Assembly (NCBI GenBank): GCA_964621615.1
Contig: CAZUMW010000090.1
Coordinates: 1 to 5,470 of the forward strand
Length of the DNA stretch: 5,470 bases
Source of the DNA: CAZUMW01 sp964621615
GTDB lineage: Bacteria; Desulfobacterota; WTBG01; CAIYCZ01; CAIRTM01
Direction: 5' to 3'
Below, piece by piece: positions 1-5,421 of this stretch. Made by a program: the position numbers and the translations under genes. Numbering within the stretch: position 1 is the stretch's first letter; the number at the start of each line of letters is the position of its first letter. A model generated the notes under the pieces. It was not told the origin of the DNA. It ran no database searches and saw nothing but the letters and a program-made list of their open reading frames with translations.

Positions 1-57
1 CCGGTTTGAGGACCCTTCCTCAATCTAAATGTGCGAAAAATATTTTACGTTATCCTG
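1..57 (-). repeat. End of an unidentified insertion-like repeat, inverted partner of the right window edge
   Basis: Read on the minus strand, this stretch matches the plus strand at about 5411-5464 with small gaps. The shared blocks are TTTCGCAC (minus strand 38-31 against 5433-5440), then AGGG and CCTCAA, then CCGG at the outer edge. The two copies are diverged, with roughly three quarters of positions matching by eye. Inside this copy lies a perfect small inverted repeat, TTGAGG / CCTCAA, around a 6-nt loop (6-23). The channel gene at 25-216 loses its family similarity exactly where this sequence begins. It is therefore probably the terminus of a mobile element that continues outside the window. 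The element family is not recognised. Confidence 0.5.
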
Positions 58-216
58 TACTTCTTTAAATCCGACGGTAAAAAGTGTAATAACGACCATG
101 TACATCGAGTCAAGGACTGACCATCCTTCAAGAATGCAATAGCCGATTACACCGATCAGTGCTATGAGCAGCAAAAGCACCAGTGATGGAAGAACTCTTT
201 TTTTTGACGGTATCAT
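25..216 (-). pseudogene. Two-TM potassium channel, truncated just after the selectivity filter
   Basis: This is the N-terminal piece of a bacterial potassium channel of the two-transmembrane (Ion_trans_2) type, which usually carries a C-terminal cytoplasmic TrkA-N/RCK domain. Residues 1-7 are a basic leader (MIPSKKR). Residues 8-28 form a hydrophobic TM1. Residues 29-50 hold the pore region: EGWSVLDSMYMVVITL followed by the filter TVGF and KEV. Intact relatives continue with HPLS, TM2 and the nucleotide-binding domain. Here the frame runs into about 13 unrelated residues (QDNVKYFSHI and stop) that derive from the repeat at the window edge. Without TM2 it cannot form a pore, so it is called a broken gene, probably interrupted by an insertion. 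The ATG at 216 has no clear Shine-Dalgarno sequence. The gene lies 83 nt behind the HemF-like gene in the same direction and was probably the last gene of that unit. Confidence 0.72.
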
Positions 217-234
217 TGCGATAATCAGGCTTTG

Positions 235-259
235 AAAAACAACCGTACAGCGTGGCTGT
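235..259 (-). terminator. Weak stem-loop plus T-tract between HemF-like gene and channel fragment
   Basis: On the minus strand ACAGC and GCTGT form a 5-bp stem around a 3-nt loop (259-247). It is followed after seven nucleotides by five T residues (239-235). Stem and T-run are both short and not adjacent, so at most this is a partial terminator that lets some transcription enter the channel gene. It may be a chance structure. Confidence 0.22.
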
Positions 260-299
260 TCAGCAGAATAATTCTCTATTTCTTATATGCCTGTGTGCG

Positions 300-1103
300 T
301 CAGAAATAAGCCGAAGGCGGGAAGCTCAGCTGAATAATGACTTCAGGGGGCAGACCGGCGGACAGCCCCATTTTAACTGCAACGTCTTTGAGCGTAATGT
401 ATTCAAGCCAGCGGCCGTTGCGAACAAGCCTGCATGTGTTTTCAGTCTCGTCATATGCTGCTGATTCGGTGCTCACAAGAAGGTCTGTATACAGTTCAAA
501 GAACATAGTATAGGTATCTGTAAACAAATCAAGATCACCGTTGCCGAGATTCATAAGCTTAAATCCCGTACAGGATGAAAGGGGCCGGGGCCAGTGATCC
601 ATGCAGTAGTGTTCATTGAGGCCTGCACGTATCGCATCCGGATTCCTGCCGTGACGTGCGGCAAGCGCATCCATTGTGCTTCTAATCTCATCGCAGTATG
701 GAGAGGGGTTCAGGGCAGGAAATAAGTCAATATTCATGTGATAGGGGCCGCTGCCGGTTAGAGCCCATTCCGTATTAAAGTGTCCCATTGGGCAGTGCGG
801 GTTCACAGGAAAAATTTCCAGCTGAAACACCATGTAATCAACCGGCCGCTCAGCTCCAGGCGGGGTTATCGAGCGCATTGACAGATGCGATAGAGTCGCT
901 TTTTCAATGGATCCTCCACGGGCTTCAAAAATATCAGCTTCACCAACGGTGAAGGGAATGTTTTTCCTTGTGCACGCGGAAGCGCCGGCTATGCGGGTCA
1001 GTTGCTCAATTACGGTTTTCTTTGCTGTTTCAACAAAATTAATAATGTCCATATGAGATATACATCGCAGAATGTTATTAATAGATTTCAGATATCTTAT
1101 CAC
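300..1103 (-). CDS. Divergent HemF-like (oxygen-dependent coproporphyrinogen III oxidase fold) protein
   Basis: The protein has 267 residues; E. coli HemF has 299. Several blocks line up in order with HemF. Residues 58-63 (DIFEAR) and a following Gly match the VFE-gG block. Residues 100-110 (VNPHCPMGHFN) match HP-NP-VPT-H-N. Residues 125-129 (IDLFP) match the DLTPF block. Residues 205-267 match the C-terminus: YTD, RLVRNGRWLEY for QL-RRGRYVEF, and VIIQLSFPP for ESILMS-PP. HemF normally converts coproporphyrinogen III to protoporphyrinogen IX with O2 in the cytoplasm. Here the highly conserved KHR-EQRG-GG-FFDDL block is replaced by DHWPRPLSSCTGFKLMNL (residues 169-186), and the first conserved His of the HP-NP motif is Phe98. 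Normal catalysis is therefore doubtful. The frame starts at a GTG (1103) preceded by GAGAG at 6-nt spacing and overlaps the upstream small gene by 26 nt. An ATG at 1052 (MDIINFVETAKK) would give a HemF-like N-terminus but lacks a ribosome site. Membership of the fold is fairly sure; the function is unknown. Confidence 0.68.
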   Translation of the reverse strand: MIRYLKSINNILRCISHMDIINFVETAKKTVIEQLTRIAGASACTRKNIPFTVGEADIFEARGGSIEKATLSHLSMRSITPPGAERPVDYMVFQLEIFPVNPHCPMGHFNTEWALTGSGPYHMNIDLFPALNPSPYCDEIRSTMDALAARHGRNPDAIRAGLNEHYCMDHWPRPLSSCTGFKLMNLGNGDLDLFTDTYTMFFELYTDLLVSTESAAYDETENTCRLVRNGRWLEYITLKDVAVKMGLSAGLPPEVIIQLSFPPSAYF

Positions 1104-1281
1104 TGAGCGCTCTCATGTCACAACCCAAAAAATGCAGATATACCATAAATGCTTTCAGCGCTTCGGATTCATCGGTTATATTGCGTTTTTCAGCGAATGC
1201 CTTCAGGTGATTGTAGATATTTTTATCACGCTCATTTGCTAAATCAAGGCAGAGAGTGATGTGCATTGTTTTGTCTGACAT
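1078..1281 (-). CDS. Small ribbon-helix-helix-like protein (67 aa), unknown function
   Basis: I do not recognise this protein. It has 67 residues. A predicted beta-strand (residues 6-14, MHITLCLDL) is followed by a charged helix (16-33) and a second helix (35-51), a layout like the Arc/MetJ ribbon-helix-helix fold of small DNA-binding proteins and antitoxins. No toxin gene is adjacent. It has the best ribosome binding site in the window: a full AGGAGG (1288-1293) six nucleotides before the ATG, which fixes the start. It lies 41 nt behind the PHP gene, and its last 26 nt overlap the HemF-like reading frame, so the two are probably translationally coupled. It could be a regulator of the unit or a partner of the HemF-like protein. 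The fold call is inference from the pattern only. Confidence 0.66.
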   Translation of the reverse strand: MSDKTMHITLCLDLANERDKNIYNHLKAFAEKRNITDESEALKAFMVYLHFLGCDMRALSDKISEIY

Positions 1282-1322
1282 GTGCCGCCTCCTATCTAAA
1301 ATATTTCAAAGCCGGAATATGC

Positions 1323-3278
1323 TTACAGAAACCATATTGGACTGGACCAGGCCATTTGACTGTTCTTAAGAGTGACCCGAACATAGATAAAGTCCCCGGC
1401 AGACAGATCATCGGGAAGAGACACCGATTGAAAATATTGACGCTTGCCGGGAGTAACGGTTCTGTATGTCTTATTGTTTCGAATAACGGAAATATCGCTG
1501 ATAATTTCTCCGGAGTCAACAGTGATATCGATGGTATTGCCGGTTGCCTGCTGAACAGAAACCGTATCGCCCATCATGGCACTATCAATCTGAACCTGTA
1601 AAATGAGTCTGCTTCCGGTTGTCGCATACGTATGCCGGCTCTTGAGTGCGTTCCAGAGGCTGTTGCGTGACAGGCGCTCGGCATAAAAACCGGTGATACC
1701 GCCTATTGGGGACATTGGATCACCATGACCCGGATGGCTGTTGTGTGTATCACCGCCACCGATGAATCCGAGATGATATCCGCGCTCGAGCGCATCCTGA
1801 ACAAAGCACCCCTGGCGGGGCCGGTAAATACACATCGGGCAGCCGTAGTATTCAGAGTTACCGTGTATGGAGCATATTTCAACCACCGGCTCAAGATCCC
1901 GGCTGTAATAATCCCAGTCGGCAGGTATCGGACCGCCGCCGACATGATGAGATATCGTTATAGCGCGCGACTGAGCGAGCGCTTTCCACAATTTCTCCGG
2001 TGTCTCATAGCGCGGATCGCGCGAGCTGTACAGCGGGGCAGGCTCGCTTAAAAAAAGCACGTGTTTGTGACCGTAGGTCCAGCTGGTCCACTCATATCCC
2101 GGCAGCGTGATAAAGCTGCCGGGCGCATTCATGCGCTGAGCAGTTTTTTGTATACTTTTCCATATTTTATTGTGTTCATCGAGCAGATCGAACCCGTATG
2201 CATCATGATCGGTAAGCGATGCAGCATCGAGACGTGAAACATGCCGCGCATAATCAAAATACTCCTCCGGTGTTCCCGTGCCGTCGCTCATGTTTGAGTG
2301 CCCGTGCAAATCAGCCCAGTAAAGGCGTCGCTCCGGAAGTCTTTTTATACACAATATGATATTGGAGGTGCCTGACAGGGAAGGGGTTTCTGCACGTGCT
2401 GTGCATCGTAGCGGAGTTTCTTTCGTACATATGCATTCAAATAAAAATAGACCTGTTTTAGATGAGTCAATCTGCTTCAGGCTGCAGCATTGGCTGTCAG
2501 CGGTAAGGGTTACAGGACCGTCGTAGTATCTGACCCAGTTGTCCATGCGGTCTACCGGTGCAACATGAACAATAAAGGAGCGGCCGGTTAAAACCTGTGA
2601 TGGGGCGGTAACGATAAACCGGCGGGCGGGACCGGGAAGTATGCGAATGGTTGGCTGTTCTTTTATCGGAGCATAGAACCCGTCACCATCGCCGTCGACT
2701 TTCAGATAAAACCGCTCCCGGCTTTCGGAATAGCGGTCTGCTGTGGACTGTGCTTCTGGATGAGTTCCGTTCTGTGTATCACCGTAAACCAGTGTCACGG
2801 TGGTGCCCGGATCAATTTTTCTTACGGGCGTACGGACCTTGACATATCTAAGGCGCTGGCTGCAGTCCGCTGCCAGATTGATTGAGGGGTCCGAACACGA
2901 AACGGTTACATAGCCGGGCCTTTCCGGGAAATCGTATTGAGGTGGTGTCCAGCCCCAGAACGGCGGTATGTGAAACACAACACCGCCGCCAGGCGAAATG
3001 CCGGAACTGCCTGCCGTGTATACAATCGTCCAGGTGTTTTGTGATGAAGCACGTACAGCGTTATTGCCAATAATTCGTGCAGTGCCCGACCCGTCACTGG
3101 GTGATGGTCTTATGCCTGTTGTTTTTTCTGGGGATATATTTTTTGAGGGGGGGGAAGATCGTGTCCATTGTAAATAAGAAAGGCCAGAAACCGATGTGAT
3201 AACCAGCGCAGCAAGCAGACAAATAATGATGTGATAGCGCTTCATTGATTGAAGGGATACATGTCTGTTATCCGGCAC
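1323..3278 (-). CDS. Membrane-anchored or secreted PHP-domain metallo-hydrolase, DUF3604 type
   Basis: The protein has 651 residues. A short basic segment and a hydrophobic stretch (about residues 15-34) form a signal peptide or membrane anchor; no lipobox cysteine is present. A low-complexity Ser/Pro linker follows (40-66). Residues about 80-310 look beta-rich and contain SPGGGVVFHIPPFWGW and PGYVTV, the N-terminal sandwich usual in DUF3604 proteins. The PHP domain starts at 318 with all metal-binding blocks: DLHGHS (323-328) and SDGTGTPEEYF, TDHD (356-359), GYEW with E396, HKH (404-406), SHH (443-445), and GGGDTHNSHPG (507-517). The C-terminal sandwich ends in YVRVT and AWSSPIWFL. PHP enzymes hydrolyse phosphoesters with a trinuclear metal site; the substrate of the DUF3604 group is not established. 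Location is probably the periplasm or cell surface. The GTG start at 3278 has AGG five nucleotides upstream. The ATG at 3245 (MKRYHIII) gives a more typical signal peptide but has no ribosome site. It lies 41 nt behind the kinase gene. Confidence 0.88.
   Translation of the reverse strand: MPDNRHVSLQSMKRYHIIICLLAALVITSVSGLSYLQWTRSSPPSKNISPEKTTGIRPSPSDGSGTARIIGNNAVRASSQNTWTIVYTAGSSGISPGGGVVFHIPPFWGWTPPQYDFPERPGYVTVSCSDPSINLAADCSQRLRYVKVRTPVRKIDPGTTVTLVYGDTQNGTHPEAQSTADRYSESRERFYLKVDGDGDGFYAPIKEQPTIRILPGPARRFIVTAPSQVLTGRSFIVHVAPVDRMDNWVRYYDGPVTLTADSQCCSLKQIDSSKTGLFLFECICTKETPLRCTARAETPSLSGTSNIILCIKRLPERRLYWADLHGHSNMSDGTGTPEEYFDYARHVSRLDAASLTDHDAYGFDLLDEHNKIWKSIQKTAQRMNAPGSFITLPGYEWTSWTYGHKHVLFLSEPAPLYSSRDPRYETPEKLWKALAQSRAITISHHVGGGPIPADWDYYSRDLEPVVEICSIHGNSEYYGCPMCIYRPRQGCFVQDALERGYHLGFIGGGDTHNSHPGHGDPMSPIGGITGFYAERLSRNSLWNALKSRHTYATTGSRLILQVQIDSAMMGDTVSVQQATGNTIDITVDSGEIISDISVIRNNKTYRTVTPGKRQYFQSVSLPDDLSAGDFIYVRVTLKNSQMAWSSPIWFL
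3147..3154 (-). repeat. C8 homopolymer tract in the 5' part of the PHP gene
   Basis: Eight consecutive C residues on the coding strand (G8 on the plus strand) fall at codons 42-44 (Ser-Pro-Pro), directly after the predicted membrane anchor, with an A6 run close behind. A change of one base would shift the frame and remove the whole catalytic part. The tract reads in frame here, so the gene is in the ON state. Confidence 0.85.
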
Positions 3279-3289
3279 AATTACCTGCA

Positions 3290-3329
3290 GCTCAATTCAG
3301 GCGAACATCGTTAGCGATGTTAACTGAGC
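3290..3329 (-). promoter_or_regulatory. Composite intercistronic stem-loop over the kinase stop codon
   Basis: The inner stem is perfect: AACATCG (3304-3310) pairs with CGATGTT (3315-3321) around the loop TTAG on the plus strand. An outer stem pairs GCTCA (3290-3294) with TGAGC (3325-3329), with two further A-T pairs and a 6-nt bulge. The structure spans the kinase TAA (3320-3322) and ends three nucleotides before the AGG of the PHP ribosome site. No T-run follows on the minus strand, so it is not an intrinsic terminator. It could couple PHP translation to kinase translation or protect the upstream mRNA. The pairing is seen; the role is inferred. Confidence 0.5.
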
Positions 3330-4291
3330 ACAGTTTTTTTTAACTCATGCACCGCTCTGGATGTGTTTTGTGTATAATAGTCAGCTGTTTCTGTGTCGCC
3401 GGAGCGAATTTTTCTGTTATGATACGCTGCGAGCTCTAATAGAACATAGCTGCTGAAAAAACCTCCGCAGGTTGTAAGCTCATGAAGCCGTCCGGGTGAG
3501 CAGGCAGCCATATAATGGTCGACGAACCGCTTTTGCAGGTCGGGATTGTTTTCACACAGGGTGTAATAAAGTCGATAGTATTCAAGCACATACGGCTGAT
3601 AACGCACCGCTTCATTATCAATCATGTAAACGCTACCGCTGGTGCTGCTTATAAGTATATTTTTTTTATTCACATCACCATGACACAGGCTGTAGTATTT
3701 AACACATTTTACCTGTTCACGGGCACCATTGAACCACTCGAGACAGGTGTCCTTTTCATCGTCGGTAAGCCAGTGTGAGCTATGCAACGCACGTAATCTT
3801 TTTTTTATATTTCGGTCGTATGTATTTAATATACCGTATTTTCTCATTGATATGATTTTACCCCACCGCGAACTTCTCAGCGAGTGAAGCCCTGCATAAA
3901 ATGCGGCTATGCTGGAAATATGTTCAGCAGTGATGCGGCAATCAGCTATGCTCACAGCAGGAATTTTTTCTTCACAGGTACAATAAAATCCAAAACGGTT
4001 AAAAGTTTTTTGTGAGGTGTCAGAAAAAAGTATACGGGGTACGTTTATGTTGTTTCGAGCGAGAAACCGGCTCGAGATAAGGGAGTTTTTAAGGCGGTTT
4101 TTTTTTCTGTATCCTTTGAACACGAGCTGTTTTTCATCATTTGCTGTTACATAATAAATACTGTTTCTGTTGCCGAGACATGTTTTTTGTATGTGCAGAT
4201 TGTTGTATGAGTAGCGATGATGATACTTATGCAGTTTTTTGCTGATGTATTCAATCAGTAATTCATCTGAGGGGAAATGTGATGCCGTCAT
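3320..4291 (-). CDS. APH/choline-kinase-like small-molecule kinase
   Basis: The protein has 323 residues from the ATG at 4291, or 327 from a GTG at 4303. The ATG is preferred because a GGA lies seven nucleotides before it and the GTG has nothing. It belongs to the aminoglycoside phosphotransferase / choline kinase superfamily (protein-kinase-like fold), which transfers phosphate from ATP to a small hydroxylated substrate in the cytosol. Counting from the GTG, the likely ATP-binding lysine is in LVFKGYR (K63). The catalytic loop is CHGDVNKKN (207-215; Asp210, Asn215). The metal-binding Asp is in MIDNE (D229, replacing the more usual IDFE). The length is ordinary for the family. The substrate cannot be read from the sequence; the style also recalls CotS-type and LPS-core kinases. 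The gene has four A8-A9 runs and looks more AT-rich than the PHP gene. It opens the five-gene minus-strand unit. Confidence 0.82.
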   Translation of the reverse strand: MTASHFPSDELLIEYISKKLHKYHHRYSYNNLHIQKTCLGNRNSIYYVTANDEKQLVFKGYRKKNRLKNSLISSRFLARNNINVPRILFSDTSQKTFNRFGFYCTCEEKIPAVSIADCRITAEHISSIAAFYAGLHSLRSSRWGKIISMRKYGILNTYDRNIKKRLRALHSSHWLTDDEKDTCLEWFNGAREQVKCVKYYSLCHGDVNKKNILISSTSGSVYMIDNEAVRYQPYVLEYYRLYYTLCENNPDLQKRFVDHYMAACSPGRLHELTTCGGFFSSYVLLELAAYHNRKIRSGDTETADYYTQNTSRAVHELKKTVLS

Positions 4292-4367
4292 AGTCAGTTC
4301 CACAACAAGGTTTATCAGGAATCAGGAACACAGATTGCCTATGCGCTGTTTGATTCTAATGTATATT

Positions 4368-4396
4368 AAAATACTATAAAATCGAAAAAAAGTCTA
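4368..4396 (-). promoter_or_regulatory. Possible promoter of the kinase-PHP-HemF-like unit
   Basis: In the gap between the PilZ and kinase genes, the minus strand has TAGACT (4396-4391) and TATTTT (4373-4368) with a 17-nt spacer, each matching four of six sigma70 consensus positions. This is the AT-richest part of the gap and leaves about 70 nt of leader before the kinase start. The match is weak and A/T bias could produce it by chance. Confidence 0.25.
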
Positions 4397-4524
4397 TTTC
4401 TAATACAGGGAGAGGCTAATCACTTACACAGCGGGCAAGGCCTCCCGATAATTACGATAGATTTCAGAAGCTATTCATAGAGACTGGATATGTGCATAAA
4501 AAAAGATGGGCAGGATTGGCAAGG

Positions 4525-4890
4525 CTAATGTACGGTATAGGTATTTAAAAGGTTTTCCAGACTGATCTGCTGATCCTGAGAAAGGTCACCGAATTTAAGC
4601 CCGCATCTGCTGGTGATCAGTGAGGAGGTATAGGGGGATACATGCAGCTCTGAGTTATTATAAATCAGGTTATAGGGTACATTGGACAGGTAAAATTTTT
4701 TGCCGGAAACAAAAATATCAATTTCGCCTTCAGATTCAATGGAGATATTGTCAAACATAAAATATTCAAAGGATGCGCCGGATCTGCTGACATCTATCAG
4801 TCTGCCCACCTTGGTAAAACCAAAGTCCAATGCGGCGAACACATTATCCAAAGCCCGGTAGCGTGGATGTGTACGCTTGTTCTTGTTCAT
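4525..4890 (-). CDS. Small PilZ-domain protein, probable c-di-GMP receptor
   Basis: The protein has 121 residues and consists almost entirely of one PilZ domain. Both ligand motifs are present: RxxxR in KRTHPR (R6, R10) and DxSxxG in DVSRSG (D33, S35, G38). A beta-barrel pattern follows, then CGLKFGDLSQDQ near the end, typical of the single-domain PilZ proteins abundant in Desulfobacterota. It should bind cyclic di-GMP in the cytosol and relay it to an unknown partner, often for motility, surface attachment or polymer export. The frame is open upstream to a TTG at 4956, but that codon lies inside the promoter. The ATG at 4890 is chosen because AGG lies five nucleotides before it; an ATG at 4905 has no ribosome site. 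The gene has its own promoter and is separated by over 200 nt from the kinase gene, so it is probably a single-gene unit. Confidence 0.85.
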   Translation of the reverse strand: MNKNKRTHPRYRALDNVFAALDFGFTKVGRLIDVSRSGASFEYFMFDNISIESEGEIDIFVSGKKFYLSNVPYNLIYNNSELHVSPYTSSLITSRCGLKFGDLSQDQQISLENLLNTYTVH

Positions 4891-4944
4891 TATCGCCTGT
4901 TTCATGAATACAACAAGATCATGATTTTCTTTAGGGTACTTTAG

Positions 4945-4972
4945 AGTATAATGCAAATGAAAAAATTATCAA
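4945..4972 (-). promoter_or_regulatory. Sigma70-type promoter of the PilZ gene
   Basis: On the minus strand TTGATA (4972-4967) and TATACT (4950-4945) are separated by 16 nt, each matching five of six consensus positions. Transcription would begin near 4938, leaving a leader of about 48 nt before the ATG at 4890. The TTG at 4956 falls between the two boxes and so cannot be the translation start if this promoter is used. Confidence 0.6.
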
Positions 4973-5084
4973 CAACAAAATATAAAAAATCATTTAATAT
5001 TATTATAATACAATCACATCAAATTAATAGCAAAAATATTGCTAACATATAATGCAATTTACATTAATTGGGCAATTAACATAA
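4973..5084. other. AT-rich non-coding spacer with small repeats
   Basis: No open frame of note is seen here. The stretch is almost entirely A and T. It holds a perfect inverted repeat, TAGCAA / TTGCTA, with a 5-nt loop (5028-5044), and two near-copies of GCAATT-ACAT about 19 nt apart (from about 5054 and 5073), directly before the structured element at 5085. These could be an operator or the remains of an insertion site; nothing decides between them. Confidence 0.4.
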
Positions 5085-5223
5085 GTGTGCCGCAGAAAGC
5101 TGCGTGAGAGATGAGGGTAGGCCCCTCGCAGCCGGCTTGCAGGAGCAGGCTGCAAACCACCGTAAGCGGCGTTAGTAAAGAGCCAGGGTCGTGAGCGTTA
5201 CGGAAAAGGTACAAAGATTAAAA
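5085..5223 (+). mobile_element. Probable 5' fragment of a group II intron (domain I)
   Basis: The stretch starts with GTGTG, matching the group II 5' end GUGYG, exactly where base composition jumps from AT-rich to GC-rich. It has no coding frame but much potential RNA pairing: CGCAG/CTGCG around AAAG (from 5091), GAGGG/CCCTC around TAGGC (from about 5114), GCAGCC/GGCTGC with an inner TGC-AGGA-GCA hairpin (about 5129-5154), and a long-range CCGTAA/TTACGG pair (about 5161 and 5199). The block GAGGGTAGGCCCCTCG resembles the early part of domain I in several bacterial introns. No reverse transcriptase, domain V or 3' end follows, because IS3-type sequence takes over near 5224. The call rests on remembered resemblance and fold pattern; another structured RNA is possible. 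Confidence 0.42.
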
Positions 5224-5233
5224 TGCTAAACAG

Positions 5234-5262
5234 ATGACGGACACATGGCGGGAGGTTATAAT
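5234..5262 (+). promoter_or_regulatory. Transposase promoter in the IS3 remnant
   Basis: ATGACG (5234-5239, four of six consensus positions) and a perfect TATAAT (5257-5262) are separated by 17 nt. The start of transcription would be near 5269, only about 18 nt before the orfA ATG, a compact layout usual for insertion sequences. Confidence 0.5.
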
Positions 5263-5288
5263 GCCCGTCAGGAAGGAGAATCCGTCAT
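5234..5288 (+). promoter_or_regulatory. Inverted repeat that could hide the transposase start codon in read-through RNA
   Basis: ATGACGGA (5234-5241) is perfectly complementary to TCCGTCAT (5281-5288), whose last two bases are the first two of the orfA ATG. A further CCGTCA (5265-5270) can pair with the same left arm. The left arm overlaps the -35 box, so it is present only in transcripts that enter from outside. Such RNA would fold the start codon and the adjoining GGAAGGAG (5271-5278) into a hairpin, while RNA from the element's own promoter would stay open. Similar protection is known for IS10 and IS50; its use here is inferred. Confidence 0.45.
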
Positions 5289-5421
5289 GGGAAAGAGGAA
5301 ACGCTATAACCGGGAATTTCAGATACAGGCCTGCCGTCTGGTAGTCGAGCAGGGATATTCGCTCAGGGAAGCATCGGAGCGGCTGGGGCCGAGCACCTGG
5401 ACGAATTGCAGCAGGAGGTAG
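5287..5421 (+). pseudogene. IS3-family OrfA transposase, N-terminal fragment (44 codons)
   Basis: The frame begins MGKRKRYNREFQ and continues with a helix-turn-helix block, ACRLVVEQGYSLREASERLG (residues 15-34). This is the N-terminal DNA-binding helix-turn-helix (HTH_Tnp_1) of IS3/IS911-type OrfA. OrfA is normally about 90-110 residues, with a second helix pair, a leucine zipper and a frameshift site. Here the similarity stops at residue 34, and after ten unrelated residues (PSTWTNCSRR) a TAG ends the frame. The ribosome site GGAAGGAG lies eight nucleotides before the ATG and supports this start. Lacking the zipper and OrfB, the product cannot drive transposition. If made, it might bind the termini of intact relatives. 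Confidence 0.7.

Larger units (their letters stand above)
5224..5421 (+). mobile_element. Remnant of an IS3-family insertion sequence (left end and start of orfA)
   Basis: The left end is placed at TG (5224) because the following ~21 nt end in GGACAC, as in many IS3-family left termini. The promoter, ribosome site and start of orfA follow in normal order. The rest of orfA, orfB with its DDE integrase core, and the right end are absent. After about 5387 the sequence changes: another frame reads AEHLDELQQEV from 5388 to a stop at 5468, which may be the tail of a second transposase frame or of the edge repeat. The element is dead. It seems to have inserted into the group II intron fragment, and was later cut by a deletion or another insertion. 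Confidence 0.62.

Noticed and set aside
252..464. 70-codon plus-strand frame over the 3' end of the HemF-like gene
   Set aside because: It overlaps conserved C-terminal HemF motifs on the other strand and has no recognisable features.
1725..2051. 108-codon open frame on the plus strand, opposite the PHP gene
   Set aside because: It runs antisense to the conserved metal-binding region of a clearly real gene, has no ribosome site, and its product resembles nothing known. The same holds for the plus-strand frame at 1266-1601.
4410..4446. GGGAGAGGC / GGCCTCCC imperfect inverted repeat between the PilZ and kinase genes
   Set aside because: The pairing needs a bulge and a loop of more than 20 nt and has no T-run, so it is too weak to call a terminator or operator.
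4498..4504. T7 run on the minus strand just after the PilZ gene, as a terminator
   Set aside because: The bases before it have several GCC blocks but no complementary GGC, so no stem can form.
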